Assembly: GCA_965208815.1 (NCBI GenBank)
Contig: OZ242357.1
Coordinates: 2,356,001-2,420,000, forward strand
Direction of reading: 5' to 3'
DNA from: Bin55 sp009840545
GTDB lineage: Bacteria > Pseudomonadota > Gammaproteobacteria > Pseudomonadales > Azotimanducaceae
Length of the DNA stretch: 64,000 nucleotides
In this document: one piece after another, positions 52,630 to 61,763 of the stretch
How the letters are laid out: every line of letters begins with the position of its first letter
How positions within the stretch are numbered: the first letter of the stretch is position 1
The notes under the pieces: generated by a model
What the model was told of the DNA's origin: nothing
The model's input: the letters and a program-made list of their open reading frames with translations, nothing else
Database searches by the model: none
Position numbers and translations under genes: made by a program

Positions 52630-53817
52630 TTAAGCGGCTGAGTCTCCAGCAACCACATCCAACAGTTCAATCCAATGCCTGACGGGTTTCTTCACTGCCA
52701 CTTCGAGATGCAACTGACACCCAACGTTGGCGGTGGCAATCAGATCTGGGTCTTCATGGAGTAGATCCTCGATCTTTCTCTCGCGCAACGATTTGGATAT
52801 TTCGGGTTGGAGTATCGAGTAGCTACCTGCTGAACCACAGCACTGGTGCGCATCAGGAATCAAACACAACTCATAACCCGCACGAAGTAATAGATTCTCG
52901 ACCAATCCGGAAATCTTTTGCCCATGTTGCAATGTACACGGAGACTGAAACGCGACGCGTTGCTGATCTAACCGTTTAGTGAAATCGAACCCTTGCAGAA
53001 ATTCGGACACGTCGCGCACCGCTGCCGAAAACTTCTTTGCAGCATCGTCTCCGTACAAGACTCGACCATAGTCCTTCAAGGTTGCCCCGCAACCGCTGGC
53101 AGTAGAAATGATCGATTCTCCGTCTCTTAGAGCAATCGCTTCAATATTAGCTCGCATGAATGTTTGCGCTTGGTCGTGATGTCCTAGGTGAAGATGTAGA
53201 GCACCGCAACACTTCTCGGCTTCCAATATTCGATACTTGATGCCCATCCGCGACAACAGCACGGTCAAGTGTTTCACGACCTCCGGAGTCAGCGATCTTT
53301 GCACGCAGCCTTGAAGAATGACGACTCTTCCCTGTTGGGTGAATAGGTCTTCCTTGCGTCTCAGTCGGCGATACAGCATTTCTCGGAACCGAGTAGGAAT
53401 GAAAATCCTAAAGGGACGTCCTAACCTGTACAACGACCGAAACAGACTGGGTTTGGGTATGACGTACAGCAACATTCGTTCTAGTAATGACGTCTTCCGA
53501 AGGCGGCGCTTCATCGTATTTCTAGCGAATTCCGCCAATTCACCGTATTCGACACCGGAAGGACAAGTCGATTCGCACGCTCGACAAGTCAGGCACTTTG
53601 AGAGGCTATCTTCTAAAGTGCGATTGACCTCGTTGGTTTCAAGTAAACCCTTGACGAGGTAGATGCGACCTCTAGGGCCTTGCAACTCATCTCCAAAGTG
53701 GCGATAGGTTGGACACGTTGCATTACAAAAACCACAATGAACGCACTTTTGAATTATTTGGGCACTGCGAATGGCCTCGCTATCGTTTTCCAAAGTCGCT
53801 GCAATTCTTGTATGCAC
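52630..53817 (-). CDS. glcF: Glycolate oxidase iron-sulfur subunit GlcF
   Basis: This is the 395-residue electron-transfer subunit of glycolate oxidase. It has two 4Fe-4S motifs (CVHCGFCNATCPTYRHFGDELQGPRGRI and CLTCRACESTCPSGVEYGEL) and the C-terminal CCG domains (CCGALHLHLG and CCGSAGSYSILQPE). GTG 53817 overlaps the glcE stop by one base. It transfers electrons from GlcD/GlcE to the quinone pool. Confidence 0.95.
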   Translation of the reverse strand: MHTRIAATLENDSEAIRSAQIIQKCVHCGFCNATCPTYRHFGDELQGPRGRIYLVKGLLETNEVNRTLEDSLSKCLTCRACESTCPSGVEYGELAEFARNTMKRRLRKTSLLERMLLYVIPKPSLFRSLYRLGRPFRIFIPTRFREMLYRRLRRKEDLFTQQGRVVILQGCVQRSLTPEVVKHLTVLLSRMGIKYRILEAEKCCGALHLHLGHHDQAQTFMRANIEAIALRDGESIISTASGCGATLKDYGRVLYGDDAAKKFSAAVRDVSEFLQGFDFTKRLDQQRVAFQSPCTLQHGQKISGLVENLLLRAGYELCLIPDAHQCCGSAGSYSILQPEISKSLRERKIEDLLHEDPDLIATANVGCQLHLEVAVKKPVRHWIELLDVVAGDSAA

Positions 53818-54839
53818 TACACAACGACCTTGGGTTCAAAGATACCGGCAGGATCAAAGGCTTGCTTAATTCGAGCCGCATATTTGGCAGGAGCTGTGGG
53901 TTCGACGGTTAGATGGCGGAATGGGTCGGCGCGACCAAAATTATTCGCAATGGGCGGCGGTGAGTGAGTAGGTGTCTTGACCCAAATCAAACTTCCGTTC
54001 CACTCTGAAAGAATCTCGAACTCGTCCGTATTTTCGTAGAGATTTCCCCGCTCTAGACTCACTCTCCAAAGTGGATATGGGTCACCAAAGAATGGCAATT
54101 CATGGTCTCGAAGTTCACTCCAGGAAAGACGCGTACCGATCGCTCCACCCGACTCTTCGACATCTTTCTTTACAGCCGTGCTAGCACCGGCAAATCGTAA
54201 GTAAAGAGTTCCTTCAAAATGGCACGACCCCGAGAGCGTCGAAGGTCTGCGGCTGTACGATTCCAATACATGAAATGCTTCTACATCTGAACAATCTAAT
54301 TCAGCTGTAAGCACAAGCTCCGGAAGGGGCAGCAACTTAAAAGTAGCACTCAAAATCAACCCTAGCGTTCCCAAAGATCCCGCATAGAGTCGCGCGATAT
54401 CGAAACCCGCGACGTTCTTGATCACTTTTCCGCCAAAGCTGAGACGTCGTCCCTTTCCATTGATGACTTCCACACCGAGCAAACTGTCGCGTGTTGAGCC
54501 GTACCAAGGTCTACCCGGACCAGATAGACCACTGGCAACCGCACCTCCCACAGTTCCTTTGCGGTTGAACTTTGGAGGGTCCGAGGGCAGCATTTGACCT
54601 TGTGCTCGAACAACTTGCTCGATTTCGGCAAGAGGAGTTCCTGCACGCGCACTGATGACAAGTTCATCCGGTCGATAGTCTGTAATGCCCACATGATCCG
54701 CTGTACACAAGAATGCAATGTTGTCGTTCTCGACCAGTCTCGGTTTACTTCCGTGACCTAGGATTGAGACGGGCTGACCGTTGGATGCAGCACTCTCTAT
54801 TGCGCCGACAAGAAAGTCGGAGTCGTCCAGATTGGGCAC
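53817..54839 (-). CDS. glcE: Glycolate oxidase FAD-binding subunit GlcE
   Basis: The 340-residue FAD-binding protein has VSILGHGSKPRLV, LPSDPPKFNRKGTVGGAVASGLSGPGRPWYGSTRDSLLGVEVINGKG and FGGKVIKNVAGFDIARLYAGSLGTLG, all typical of GlcE. GTG 54839 overlaps the glcD stop by one base. It lies between glcD and glcF in the standard order. Confidence 0.95.
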   Translation of the reverse strand: MPNLDDSDFLVGAIESAASNGQPVSILGHGSKPRLVENDNIAFLCTADHVGITDYRPDELVISARAGTPLAEIEQVVRAQGQMLPSDPPKFNRKGTVGGAVASGLSGPGRPWYGSTRDSLLGVEVINGKGRRLSFGGKVIKNVAGFDIARLYAGSLGTLGLILSATFKLLPLPELVLTAELDCSDVEAFHVLESYSRRPSTLSGSCHFEGTLYLRFAGASTAVKKDVEESGGAIGTRLSWSELRDHELPFFGDPYPLWRVSLERGNLYENTDEFEILSEWNGSLIWVKTPTHSPPPIANNFGRADPFRHLTVEPTAPAKYAARIKQAFDPAGIFEPKVVV

Positions 54840-56293
54840 TAGAACCGCTCAAGTTCAGGATGCGGCAATTCACCTCGATGCACGTGCATTCCGCCGATTT
54901 CCGAACACCGAGCCAACGTGGGAATCGCCTTGCCTGGATTCATGAGTCCATATGGGTCGAACACTTTCCGCAACAAATGGAATTGCTCCAATTCTTGATC
55001 GGAAAACTGGCTACACATTTGATCGATCTTCTCGACTCCTACTCCGTGCTCTCCCGTAATCGTGCCACCTGCCAAAATGCAGCACTCGAGAATTTCAGCC
55101 CCAAACTCTTCTGCTCGTTCTTGTTGCGCTTTCTCGGCTGCGTCATAGAGAATCAATGGATGCAGGTTTCCATCTCCAGCATGAAAGACGTTGGCCACAG
55201 CAAGTCCGTATTTGTCGGACATGGACGCAATCGAGGAAAGCACCGAACCGATCTCTCGTCTCGGAATTGTTCCATCCATGCAGTAGTAGTCAGGCGCAAT
55301 TCTCCCTGCAGCAGGAAAAGCGGACTTTCGCCCTCTCCATAGTCGTTCGCGTTCTTCGTGATCCCTTGCAATATCAATATTGAATGCACCAAAGGATTTC
55401 ATGAGCCGCTCAACTTCGGTGGTGTGGTGTTCAACATCCAGTTCGCCGCCATCGATCTCGCAAAGCAGGATTGCTTCTGCTTCTGCCGGGTATCCGGCAT
55501 TGGCGTATTCCTCAGCTGCCGTGATGGCCAATTTGTCCATCATTTCAAGTCCAGCAGGGACTAGGCCTTTGGAAATTATTCCAGCCACACACTCTCCCGC
55601 TCGTTCGATATCGTTGAACGCACCAAGCATCACAATTCGATGAGTAGGTAGCGGCAACAGTTTCACCGTAACCTCTGTTACCACACCTAGCATCCCTTCA
55701 GAACCGACCATCAATGCCATGTAGTCGTAACCCGAATTGTCGTAAGACTTTCCCCCGAGTACCAGTTCGTCGCCATCAATGGTTTGCACTTTCAACCCAA
55801 CCACGTTGTGCAAAGTCAGTCCATACTTTAGGCAGTGCACGCCACCAGCGTTTTCCGCAACGTTGCCACCGATACTGCAAGCTATTTGCGACGATGGATC
55901 AGGTGCATAAAAGAGCTCGTGTTTTTGAACGGCTTCCGAGATTGCCAGGTTCGTTACACCAGGTTCCACAGTTGCGGTGCAACTGTGCAAGTCAATCTCG
56001 AGAATTTCTCGCATTTTGGTGAGTACAAGAAGAACACCGTCGGAATTGGGACGCGCACCTCCGGACAGTCCTGTACCCGCTCCCCGAGTGACTACAGGTA
56101 CTCTGCACTCTTTGCAAATCCTCAAAACTATTTGAACTTGAGCCACGGATTCTGCTAAGACCACTACCCATGGAGTCTCTTTGTAAGCCGTCAAACCGTC
56201 CGTTTCGAACGGCCTAACAGCGTTTCGATCAGTCAACACAACATGACTGGGAAGCTCGCTTCTCAGTTGTTCCAGAGCAAATGTATTAGTCAC
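54839..56293 (-). CDS. glcD: Glycolate oxidase catalytic subunit GlcD
   Basis: This 484-residue flavoprotein oxidises glycolate to glyoxylate. The FAD motif is VVTRGAGTGLSGGARP, followed by CSIGGNVAENAGGVHCLKYG and MVGSEGMLGVVTEV. The C-terminal metal and substrate region is NVFHAGDGNLHPLILYD and GEHGVGVEK. It starts at GTG 56293. The glcDEF operon lets the cell use glycolate, a major algal exudate, or recycle phosphoglycolate. Confidence 0.96.
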   Translation of the reverse strand: MTNTFALEQLRSELPSHVVLTDRNAVRPFETDGLTAYKETPWVVVLAESVAQVQIVLRICKECRVPVVTRGAGTGLSGGARPNSDGVLLVLTKMREILEIDLHSCTATVEPGVTNLAISEAVQKHELFYAPDPSSQIACSIGGNVAENAGGVHCLKYGLTLHNVVGLKVQTIDGDELVLGGKSYDNSGYDYMALMVGSEGMLGVVTEVTVKLLPLPTHRIVMLGAFNDIERAGECVAGIISKGLVPAGLEMMDKLAITAAEEYANAGYPAEAEAILLCEIDGGELDVEHHTTEVERLMKSFGAFNIDIARDHEERERLWRGRKSAFPAAGRIAPDYYCMDGTIPRREIGSVLSSIASMSDKYGLAVANVFHAGDGNLHPLILYDAAEKAQQERAEEFGAEILECCILAGGTITGEHGVGVEKIDQMCSQFSDQELEQFHLLRKVFDPYGLMNPGKAIPTLARCSEIGGMHVHRGELPHPELERF

Positions 56294-56576
56294 AAGAGAT
56301 CAGATTGCAGAGGCCAAGACATAGTGAAGGCCAAGTAGTAGCAGTAGTCAGCCACAATTTCGATTCAAAGCGCATTGTGTCAATTTCCAAGTGGTTCTGC
56401 AATTCATTTGGTCGGGCTAGCAGTGAACTCTGCCCTTCTGGCCGACAGCAACTACTTGGGAATGTGCATCTGTATGACCGCTGGATTGCCTCTCTCAACA
56501 AAGCTGCCCAAGTACTCAGCTAACATTCACAGCACAACTCGAAGAACCGTTCCAATCTAGGTCAAACGGAGGACTT

Positions 56577-57908
56577 GTGCCCAATCGCTATGTACTGAAG
56601 AACGGCACTATCGTTAACGAAAACACTCGTATTGAAGGCGACCTTGCCATTGACGATTTCGGTCGGATTAGCCAAGTTGGCGGAATAGCGAATGGAAGCA
56701 GCGAGATTGATGTGTCCGGGTCGTGGGTATTGCCAGGAATGATCGATGACCAGGTTCACTTCCGCGAACCGGGAATGGAGCACAAAGCAACGATTGCAAC
56801 TGAATCCAGAGCAGCGGTAGCGGGTGGGATCACCAGCTACATGGAAATGCCGAATTGCATTCCGCAAACCATAAATCGTTCTCGCTTGCTGGACAAACAT
56901 GAACGCGCCAGCCAACGATCGCTCGCCAACTTCGGTTTTTACCTCGGCGCAACCAACGACAACCTCGAGGAAATCAAGGCTGTGGACCAAGAAAAGGCGT
57001 GTGGCGTGAAGGTATTTATGGGTGCGTCCACAGGCAATATGCTTGTCGATGACTCTCTAGCACTAGAAGGAATTTTTGCGTCGTGTCCTCTCGTAATTGC
57101 GACTCACTGCGAAGATACACCGACGATACTCGCCAACGAAGCAACTGTTCGCAAGCGGTATGGTGCGAACGCTCCACCGGAAACACATGCCGCTGTGAGA
57201 TCGGCGGATGCTTGCTTGAAATCATCCAGTTTGGCCGTTGATCTGGCAAAGAAAATGGGGTCGCGTCTTCATGTATTGCATCTCACTACCGCAGTCGAAA
57301 TGGGTCTGTTTGAAACTGGTCCCATCGAATCCAAGAAAATTACTGCGGAAGTCTGCATTCATCATCTTCATTTCAATTCAAGCTCTTATGAATCCAAAGG
57401 AGCTGACATCAAGTGCAACCCGTCCATCAAAAGCCGCGAAGATCAATTAGCTCTACAAACTGCGCTCAGCGACGATCGCATTGATGCCATAGCTACGGAC
57501 CATGCACCCCACACCCGTGATGAGAAGCAACTACCATTTCTTGACGCACCCGCGGGACTCCCGCTTGTCGAATTTGCATTGCCTTGTGTATTGGAGTTTG
57601 TAGTAAGGGGCATCTATGACTTAGAACGCATCGTTCAAAAAACTTCCCACGCACCTGCAAAGCTGTTCAGTGTCAAGGAGAGGGGATTCTTGCGTGAAGG
57701 CTATTGGGCGGACATCGTAGTAGTCGATCCGACACAAGAAACAATTGTGGACGAAAGAACTATATTGTCAAAGTGCGGTTGGACACCTTTTGCGGGGTCT
57801 ACGTTTGCTACACAAGTGACTGACACATTTGTTAACGGCAACCACATGTATTCTGATGGTAGATTCCTTTCAGACTTTACTGGTATGGCGATTGAGTACC
57901 TCCGCTAG
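56577..57908 (+). CDS. pyrC: Dihydroorotase-type amidohydrolase
   Basis: This 443-residue cyclic amidohydrolase starts at GTG 56577 with GGAGG upstream. The metal sites are DDQVHFREPG, the carboxylated Lys in CGVKVFMGAST, THCED, LHVLHLTTAVE, and Asp in AIATDHAPHT. Conserved CNPSIKSREDQ and GLPLVEFALPCVL favour dihydroorotase (pyrimidine synthesis) over allantoinase. It stands alone, not in a pyr operon. The 283 bp before it, shared with the divergent glcD, hold no recognisable gene. Confidence 0.88.
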   Translation: MPNRYVLKNGTIVNENTRIEGDLAIDDFGRISQVGGIANGSSEIDVSGSWVLPGMIDDQVHFREPGMEHKATIATESRAAVAGGITSYMEMPNCIPQTINRSRLLDKHERASQRSLANFGFYLGATNDNLEEIKAVDQEKACGVKVFMGASTGNMLVDDSLALEGIFASCPLVIATHCEDTPTILANEATVRKRYGANAPPETHAAVRSADACLKSSSLAVDLAKKMGSRLHVLHLTTAVEMGLFETGPIESKKITAEVCIHHLHFNSSSYESKGADIKCNPSIKSREDQLALQTALSDDRIDAIATDHAPHTRDEKQLPFLDAPAGLPLVEFALPCVLEFVVRGIYDLERIVQKTSHAPAKLFSVKERGFLREGYWADIVVVDPTQETIVDERTILSKCGWTPFAGSTFATQVTDTFVNGNHMYSDGRFLSDFTGMAIEYLR

Positions 57909-57944
57909 GTAGGCCAGCCTCACGAGACCCAAGCTACAAAAAGA

Positions 57945-58679
57945 ATGCAAAAGAAAAATCTCGAGCTAGCAAACGAGGGCAAGGACCTGACGCCAGAACG
58001 AGCAAAAAGTTTAATTGTCAGGCTATACGCCGGAAAGGGACCAACTCATCGGGATGTTATCGCACAAGAGGTATTGAAATTTCATGGGAAGAGTGGTGGA
58101 AACGAGCCGGACATCGCAAAGTACGGAGCTAAATCCCACGAATCTTTCGAGAACTGGATCGGCAATAAAGCTCTTGGCCCATTGCAGGTGAAAGGCCTAG
58201 CGTCGGGAGGCATAGAAAATGGCTTGTATGTGTGGCGAATTTACTCATCGCCCGACGAAACAGACGCCGATCCAACTCACCAACGCCGAAATACGGCATT
58301 GTCTCAATACGACGCACTAGAAGCAGTCGGAAGCGGAAATCAAGCTGTTTACGCATACTACTTTGAAACTTACCGACATTACGCAGAGTTAAAGAATGAC
58401 TCGCGTTGGCCAATTAAGATCGGCAAATCCGAGGAGCGAGACTTTCGTCGACGAATTCGAGTACAGACTCAAAGCAAGAGTACTGGGATGCCAGAATTTC
58501 CTACAGTCTGCTTAGTCTGGTATATCGACGACGCCAGTCGAGGAGAAAGCTTGCTACATATGAGTCTAGGCGACAGGCGCAAAATTGACGCACCCGGAGC
58601 AGAGTGGTATCACACTAATCCAAACGAACTGAAGACAGCTATTGAGGAAATTGAGGAAACAATTAGCTTGAGCATTTAG
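57945..58679 (+). CDS. GIY-YIG-like (T5orf172/MUG113-type) protein
   Basis: The 244-residue protein has a helical N-terminal part (LTPERAKSLIVRLYAGKGPTHRDVIAQEVLKFHG). The C-terminal half resembles the GIY-YIG nuclease relatives of phages and mobile DNA: VYAYYFETYRHYA, WPIKIGKSEERDFRRRIRVQTQ, ESLLHMSLGDRRKIDAPGAEWYHTNPNELKTAI. The 'YAYYF ... IKIGKS' strand pair and the closing GxEWY element are typical. It may bind or cut DNA, but the function is unknown. No partner methyltransferase or phage gene is next to it. Confidence 0.6.
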   Translation: MQKKNLELANEGKDLTPERAKSLIVRLYAGKGPTHRDVIAQEVLKFHGKSGGNEPDIAKYGAKSHESFENWIGNKALGPLQVKGLASGGIENGLYVWRIYSSPDETDADPTHQRRNTALSQYDALEAVGSGNQAVYAYYFETYRHYAELKNDSRWPIKIGKSEERDFRRRIRVQTQSKSTGMPEFPTVCLVWYIDDASRGESLLHMSLGDRRKIDAPGAEWYHTNPNELKTAIEEIEETISLSI

Positions 58680-58820
58680 GAGCCGAGGAATGGGAACAAG
58701 GCTTCTATTGGACGCTAGTCTCTGTCTTCAGCATTATCGTATTTGCGACCGAGACCGATTGCGCCCCTTAGTGCGCAAACTAAACAGGCGTTGGATGAAT
58801 AAATTAGCAAGGAGCAAGAC

Positions 58821-60005
58821 TTGAAGATAACCGACTTTGAGACCTATGTAATTCGAACGCCTAGACCGCATCGCGGTGGTCGCTATTGGGTCCTTGTCAA
58901 GCTCAGATCCGATAGCTCCATTGAAGGAATTGGAGAAGCCTACAAAGTTCCATTTCATCCGCTAACCGTTGCACGAATGATTGAAGATTTTTGTGAAACC
59001 TACGTTGTAGGCAATGATCCATTTCAGATTGAGAGACTCTGGCGATCCGTGTACTACGGAGAGGGGTACGAGTCGCACGACCACCACCAGCACCCGGACC
59101 ACACCGTCCTGGGAATTCTTAGCGCAATTGAGATGGCATGTTGGGACATCGTTGGCAAGGAACTGGATCAACCAATTTACAACCTATTAGGAGGCAAGTA
59201 CCACGAGCGATTGAGATCCTATACATATCTGTGGCCCGCACCAGGTGACGCTTCTAGACAATCACCTCACACTGATGCTGAAGCTGCCAGCCGAAGCGCT
59301 GCTGCGCATGTTGCAGAAGGATTTACCGCACTCAAGTTTGATCCGTTAATCGACGTAATGGGAAAAGAAGATCCTCGTGAACCTCCGTTGGACCGACTCG
59401 AAAACGCCGAATGGGTGGTCCGGGCTGTACGCGAGGCAGTAGGCAACAAGGCAGACATCCTGATTGGAACCCACGGTCAGTCCACTACATCAGGAACCAT
59501 ACGATTTGCGAAGCGAATCGAGAAATACGATCCCCTTTGGTTCGAAGAACCGGTACCACCGGAAAACCGAGACGAAATGGCGAGAGTGGCTCGAGCTACA
59601 AGTATCCCTGTAGCTTCCGGCGAACGATTGTCTACAAAGTTCGAGTTTCGAGAATTACTCGAAAAACAAGCGGCGGCAATTCTCCAAATGGCATTGGGAC
59701 GTGTTGGAGGAATTCTCGAGGCCCGAAAAATCGCTGGAATGGCGGAAGCATACTACGCTCAAATCGCACCACACTTGTACTGCGGGCCTATAGAGGCTGC
59801 CGCGAACATTCAGGTGGATACATGTAGTCCAAACTTCCTGATTCAGGAAAGCATCGGCAGATTTGATGGTTTTCATGCCAACATTCTGGAGAAGCCAATT
59901 CAATGGGAGGACGGTTATATCGTTCCTCCAACCGAACCGGGTTTAGGTGTAGTTCTCAATGAGCAGTGTGCCAAAGAGCACGAGTACCGTGAGGACCGAA
60001 TCTAG
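58821..60005 (+). CDS. Enolase-superfamily enzyme, galactonate-dehydratase-like
   Basis: The 394-residue protein starts at TTG 58821 with AAGGAG upstream. The barrel carries ALKFDP, GTHGQ (in place of the first metal Asp segment), WFEEPVPPEN, SGERLSTKFEF, and the His region IAPHLYCGPIEAAANIQ. This pattern resembles the sugar-acid dehydratases of the DgoD group. Which acid it uses is not clear from sequence. It is not a close copy of the enolase-superfamily gene near 34 kb. Confidence 0.85.
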   Translation: MKITDFETYVIRTPRPHRGGRYWVLVKLRSDSSIEGIGEAYKVPFHPLTVARMIEDFCETYVVGNDPFQIERLWRSVYYGEGYESHDHHQHPDHTVLGILSAIEMACWDIVGKELDQPIYNLLGGKYHERLRSYTYLWPAPGDASRQSPHTDAEAASRSAAAHVAEGFTALKFDPLIDVMGKEDPREPPLDRLENAEWVVRAVREAVGNKADILIGTHGQSTTSGTIRFAKRIEKYDPLWFEEPVPPENRDEMARVARATSIPVASGERLSTKFEFRELLEKQAAAILQMALGRVGGILEARKIAGMAEAYYAQIAPHLYCGPIEAAANIQVDTCSPNFLIQESIGRFDGFHANILEKPIQWEDGYIVPPTEPGLGVVLNEQCAKEHEYREDRI

Positions 60006-60043
60006 GGATGTCAGATTCCACACCACAGACCCTCAGTCTACCG

Positions 60044-61684
60044 TCAACGCAAGTCCGGTAGTACGTATCCGTCCTGCTCTAACTGCGATCGGACATTCTT
60101 TTTATCTAACTTGCCCGTCGAAGTAAGTGGAATCTGTTCTACAAACAAGACATCGTCAGGCAATTGCCACTTTGCGAACTTTAATGCGCAGTGACTTGCA
60201 ATCTCTTCGACGGTAACCGAGGCACCGTCGTCCAGCACTACAAGAGCAACAGGACGTTCATCCCACTTTGGATGAGGTTGCGCTACAACACAAGCTTGGC
60301 TAACTCCCTCCATCGCCACAATATGGTTTTCTAGGTCAACCGATGAAATCCATTCCCCTCCGCTTTTGACGAGATCCTTAGAGCGATCCGCAATGATCAA
60401 GTACTCTTCGGGATCGATGGAACCCACGTCTCCTGTAATGAGCCAGTCTTTGTGGAATTTCGAGGGTTGGGGGTCACGGTAGTATTCGGAGCAGATCCAA
60501 GGACCTCGAATCAATATCTCACCGACAGTCTCTCCATCGTGTGGAAGTCGATTGAAGTCTTCATCAAATACGTCGAGTTCAAGCCCAGGCATCAGCAGTC
60601 CGGCCTTGCAGGAATTTTGGGTCAATTGAGAGGGTGCGGCGTCCATGTGCCACAGCTTGGACGTGCGCCGAGCAAGCGTTCCCAGTGGGCTGGTCTCGGT
60701 CATGCCCCAACCTTGAATCATCTCCACACCTAACTCGTCCCAATACCACTCAACCAAAGATTCCGGCGGAGCAGATCCTCCACATGTGAGTCGACTCAAA
60801 TGCGACAAGTCGCAGCTGTTGGGATTCTGCTCCAGAAAAGCCTTGATTCCTTGCCAAATCGTTGGAACTCCCGCAGAAAGCGTCACCTGCTCTTGAGCTA
60901 TGAGATCTACTAATCTGTCGGGAGACATGAATCGATGGGGCAAGACTTGCTTGCATCCCAACATCAGTCCAGCCCATGGCAAACCCCAGCCCATCGCATG
61001 AAACATGGGGACGATTCCACAAAGCGTGTCAGTAGCAGAAAGCGACATGGCGTCAGTCATGCAAATTGCCAAGGTGTGCAAGAACTGAGATCGATGCTCG
61101 TATTCGACTCCCTTCGGGTTGCCCGTTGTACCACTGGTGTAGCAAAGCCCCAATGCTTCGTTCTCGTCGATTTGTGGCGAAACGAACTCATCTGACATTC
61201 CAGCAATGAACTCTTCATAGTCGATGGTGTTGGGTAGAGTCGTCTCCCAGTCTTCGAAACCCGGTTCAGCTGCAACAACATACCGTTCCAAACACGGAAT
61301 TCTTTCCTGAAGCTGTTCTAGGATCGGTAGTAAGTCTGCGTCAACAATCATTAGCTTGTCGTCTGCATGATTGATCACATACTCGAGGTCTACAGGCGAA
61401 AGGCGAATGTTCACAGTGTGGAGTACCACACCCAAGTTCGCGGTGGCGTGATAGGCCTCGACATGTCGAGAACTGTTCCACATGAAAGTTCCAACACGAT
61501 CCCCAATTTCAATTCCTGCTTCACACAGCGCGTTTGCAAGCTGGTGAGAACGCTGCACGGTTTCCATGTAGGTCTGTCTGCGAACCCCATCTTCAGTGGC
61601 GGTCACAATTTCCGAATTGGGCTGGATAGTTGCTCCACGACTGATAATTCGCGACATAGTCAAAGGAGTGTGTTGCATTCCCAT
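60044..61684 (-). CDS. Acyl-CoA ligase, DmdB / long-chain fatty-acid type
   Basis: This 546-residue AMP-forming ligase has the AMP-binding motif LCYTSGTTGNPKGVEYEHRS and VPMFHAMGWGLPWAG. It also has WGMTETSPLGTLARR, DRSKDLVKSGGEWISSVDLENHIV, and the C-terminal Lys in PLTSTGKLDKKNVR. The KSGGEWISS hinge and overall shape are those of the group that includes the 3-methylmercaptopropionyl-CoA ligase DmdB and medium- to long-chain acyl-CoA ligases. No dmdA, dmdC or dmdD lies nearby, so a DMSP role is only a possibility. Confidence 0.85.
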   Translation of the reverse strand: MGMQHTPLTMSRIISRGATIQPNSEIVTATEDGVRRQTYMETVQRSHQLANALCEAGIEIGDRVGTFMWNSSRHVEAYHATANLGVVLHTVNIRLSPVDLEYVINHADDKLMIVDADLLPILEQLQERIPCLERYVVAAEPGFEDWETTLPNTIDYEEFIAGMSDEFVSPQIDENEALGLCYTSGTTGNPKGVEYEHRSQFLHTLAICMTDAMSLSATDTLCGIVPMFHAMGWGLPWAGLMLGCKQVLPHRFMSPDRLVDLIAQEQVTLSAGVPTIWQGIKAFLEQNPNSCDLSHLSRLTCGGSAPPESLVEWYWDELGVEMIQGWGMTETSPLGTLARRTSKLWHMDAAPSQLTQNSCKAGLLMPGLELDVFDEDFNRLPHDGETVGEILIRGPWICSEYYRDPQPSKFHKDWLITGDVGSIDPEEYLIIADRSKDLVKSGGEWISSVDLENHIVAMEGVSQACVVAQPHPKWDERPVALVVLDDGASVTVEEIASHCALKFAKWQLPDDVLFVEQIPLTSTGKLDKKNVRSQLEQDGYVLPDLR

Positions 61685-61763
61685 AAGTGGAGATCTCAGT
61701 TTGCTAAAGAGTTGGACGCAGCATGGGTTTTGACCGTGCCCCCACGTTCGGTACTGGTTGTGG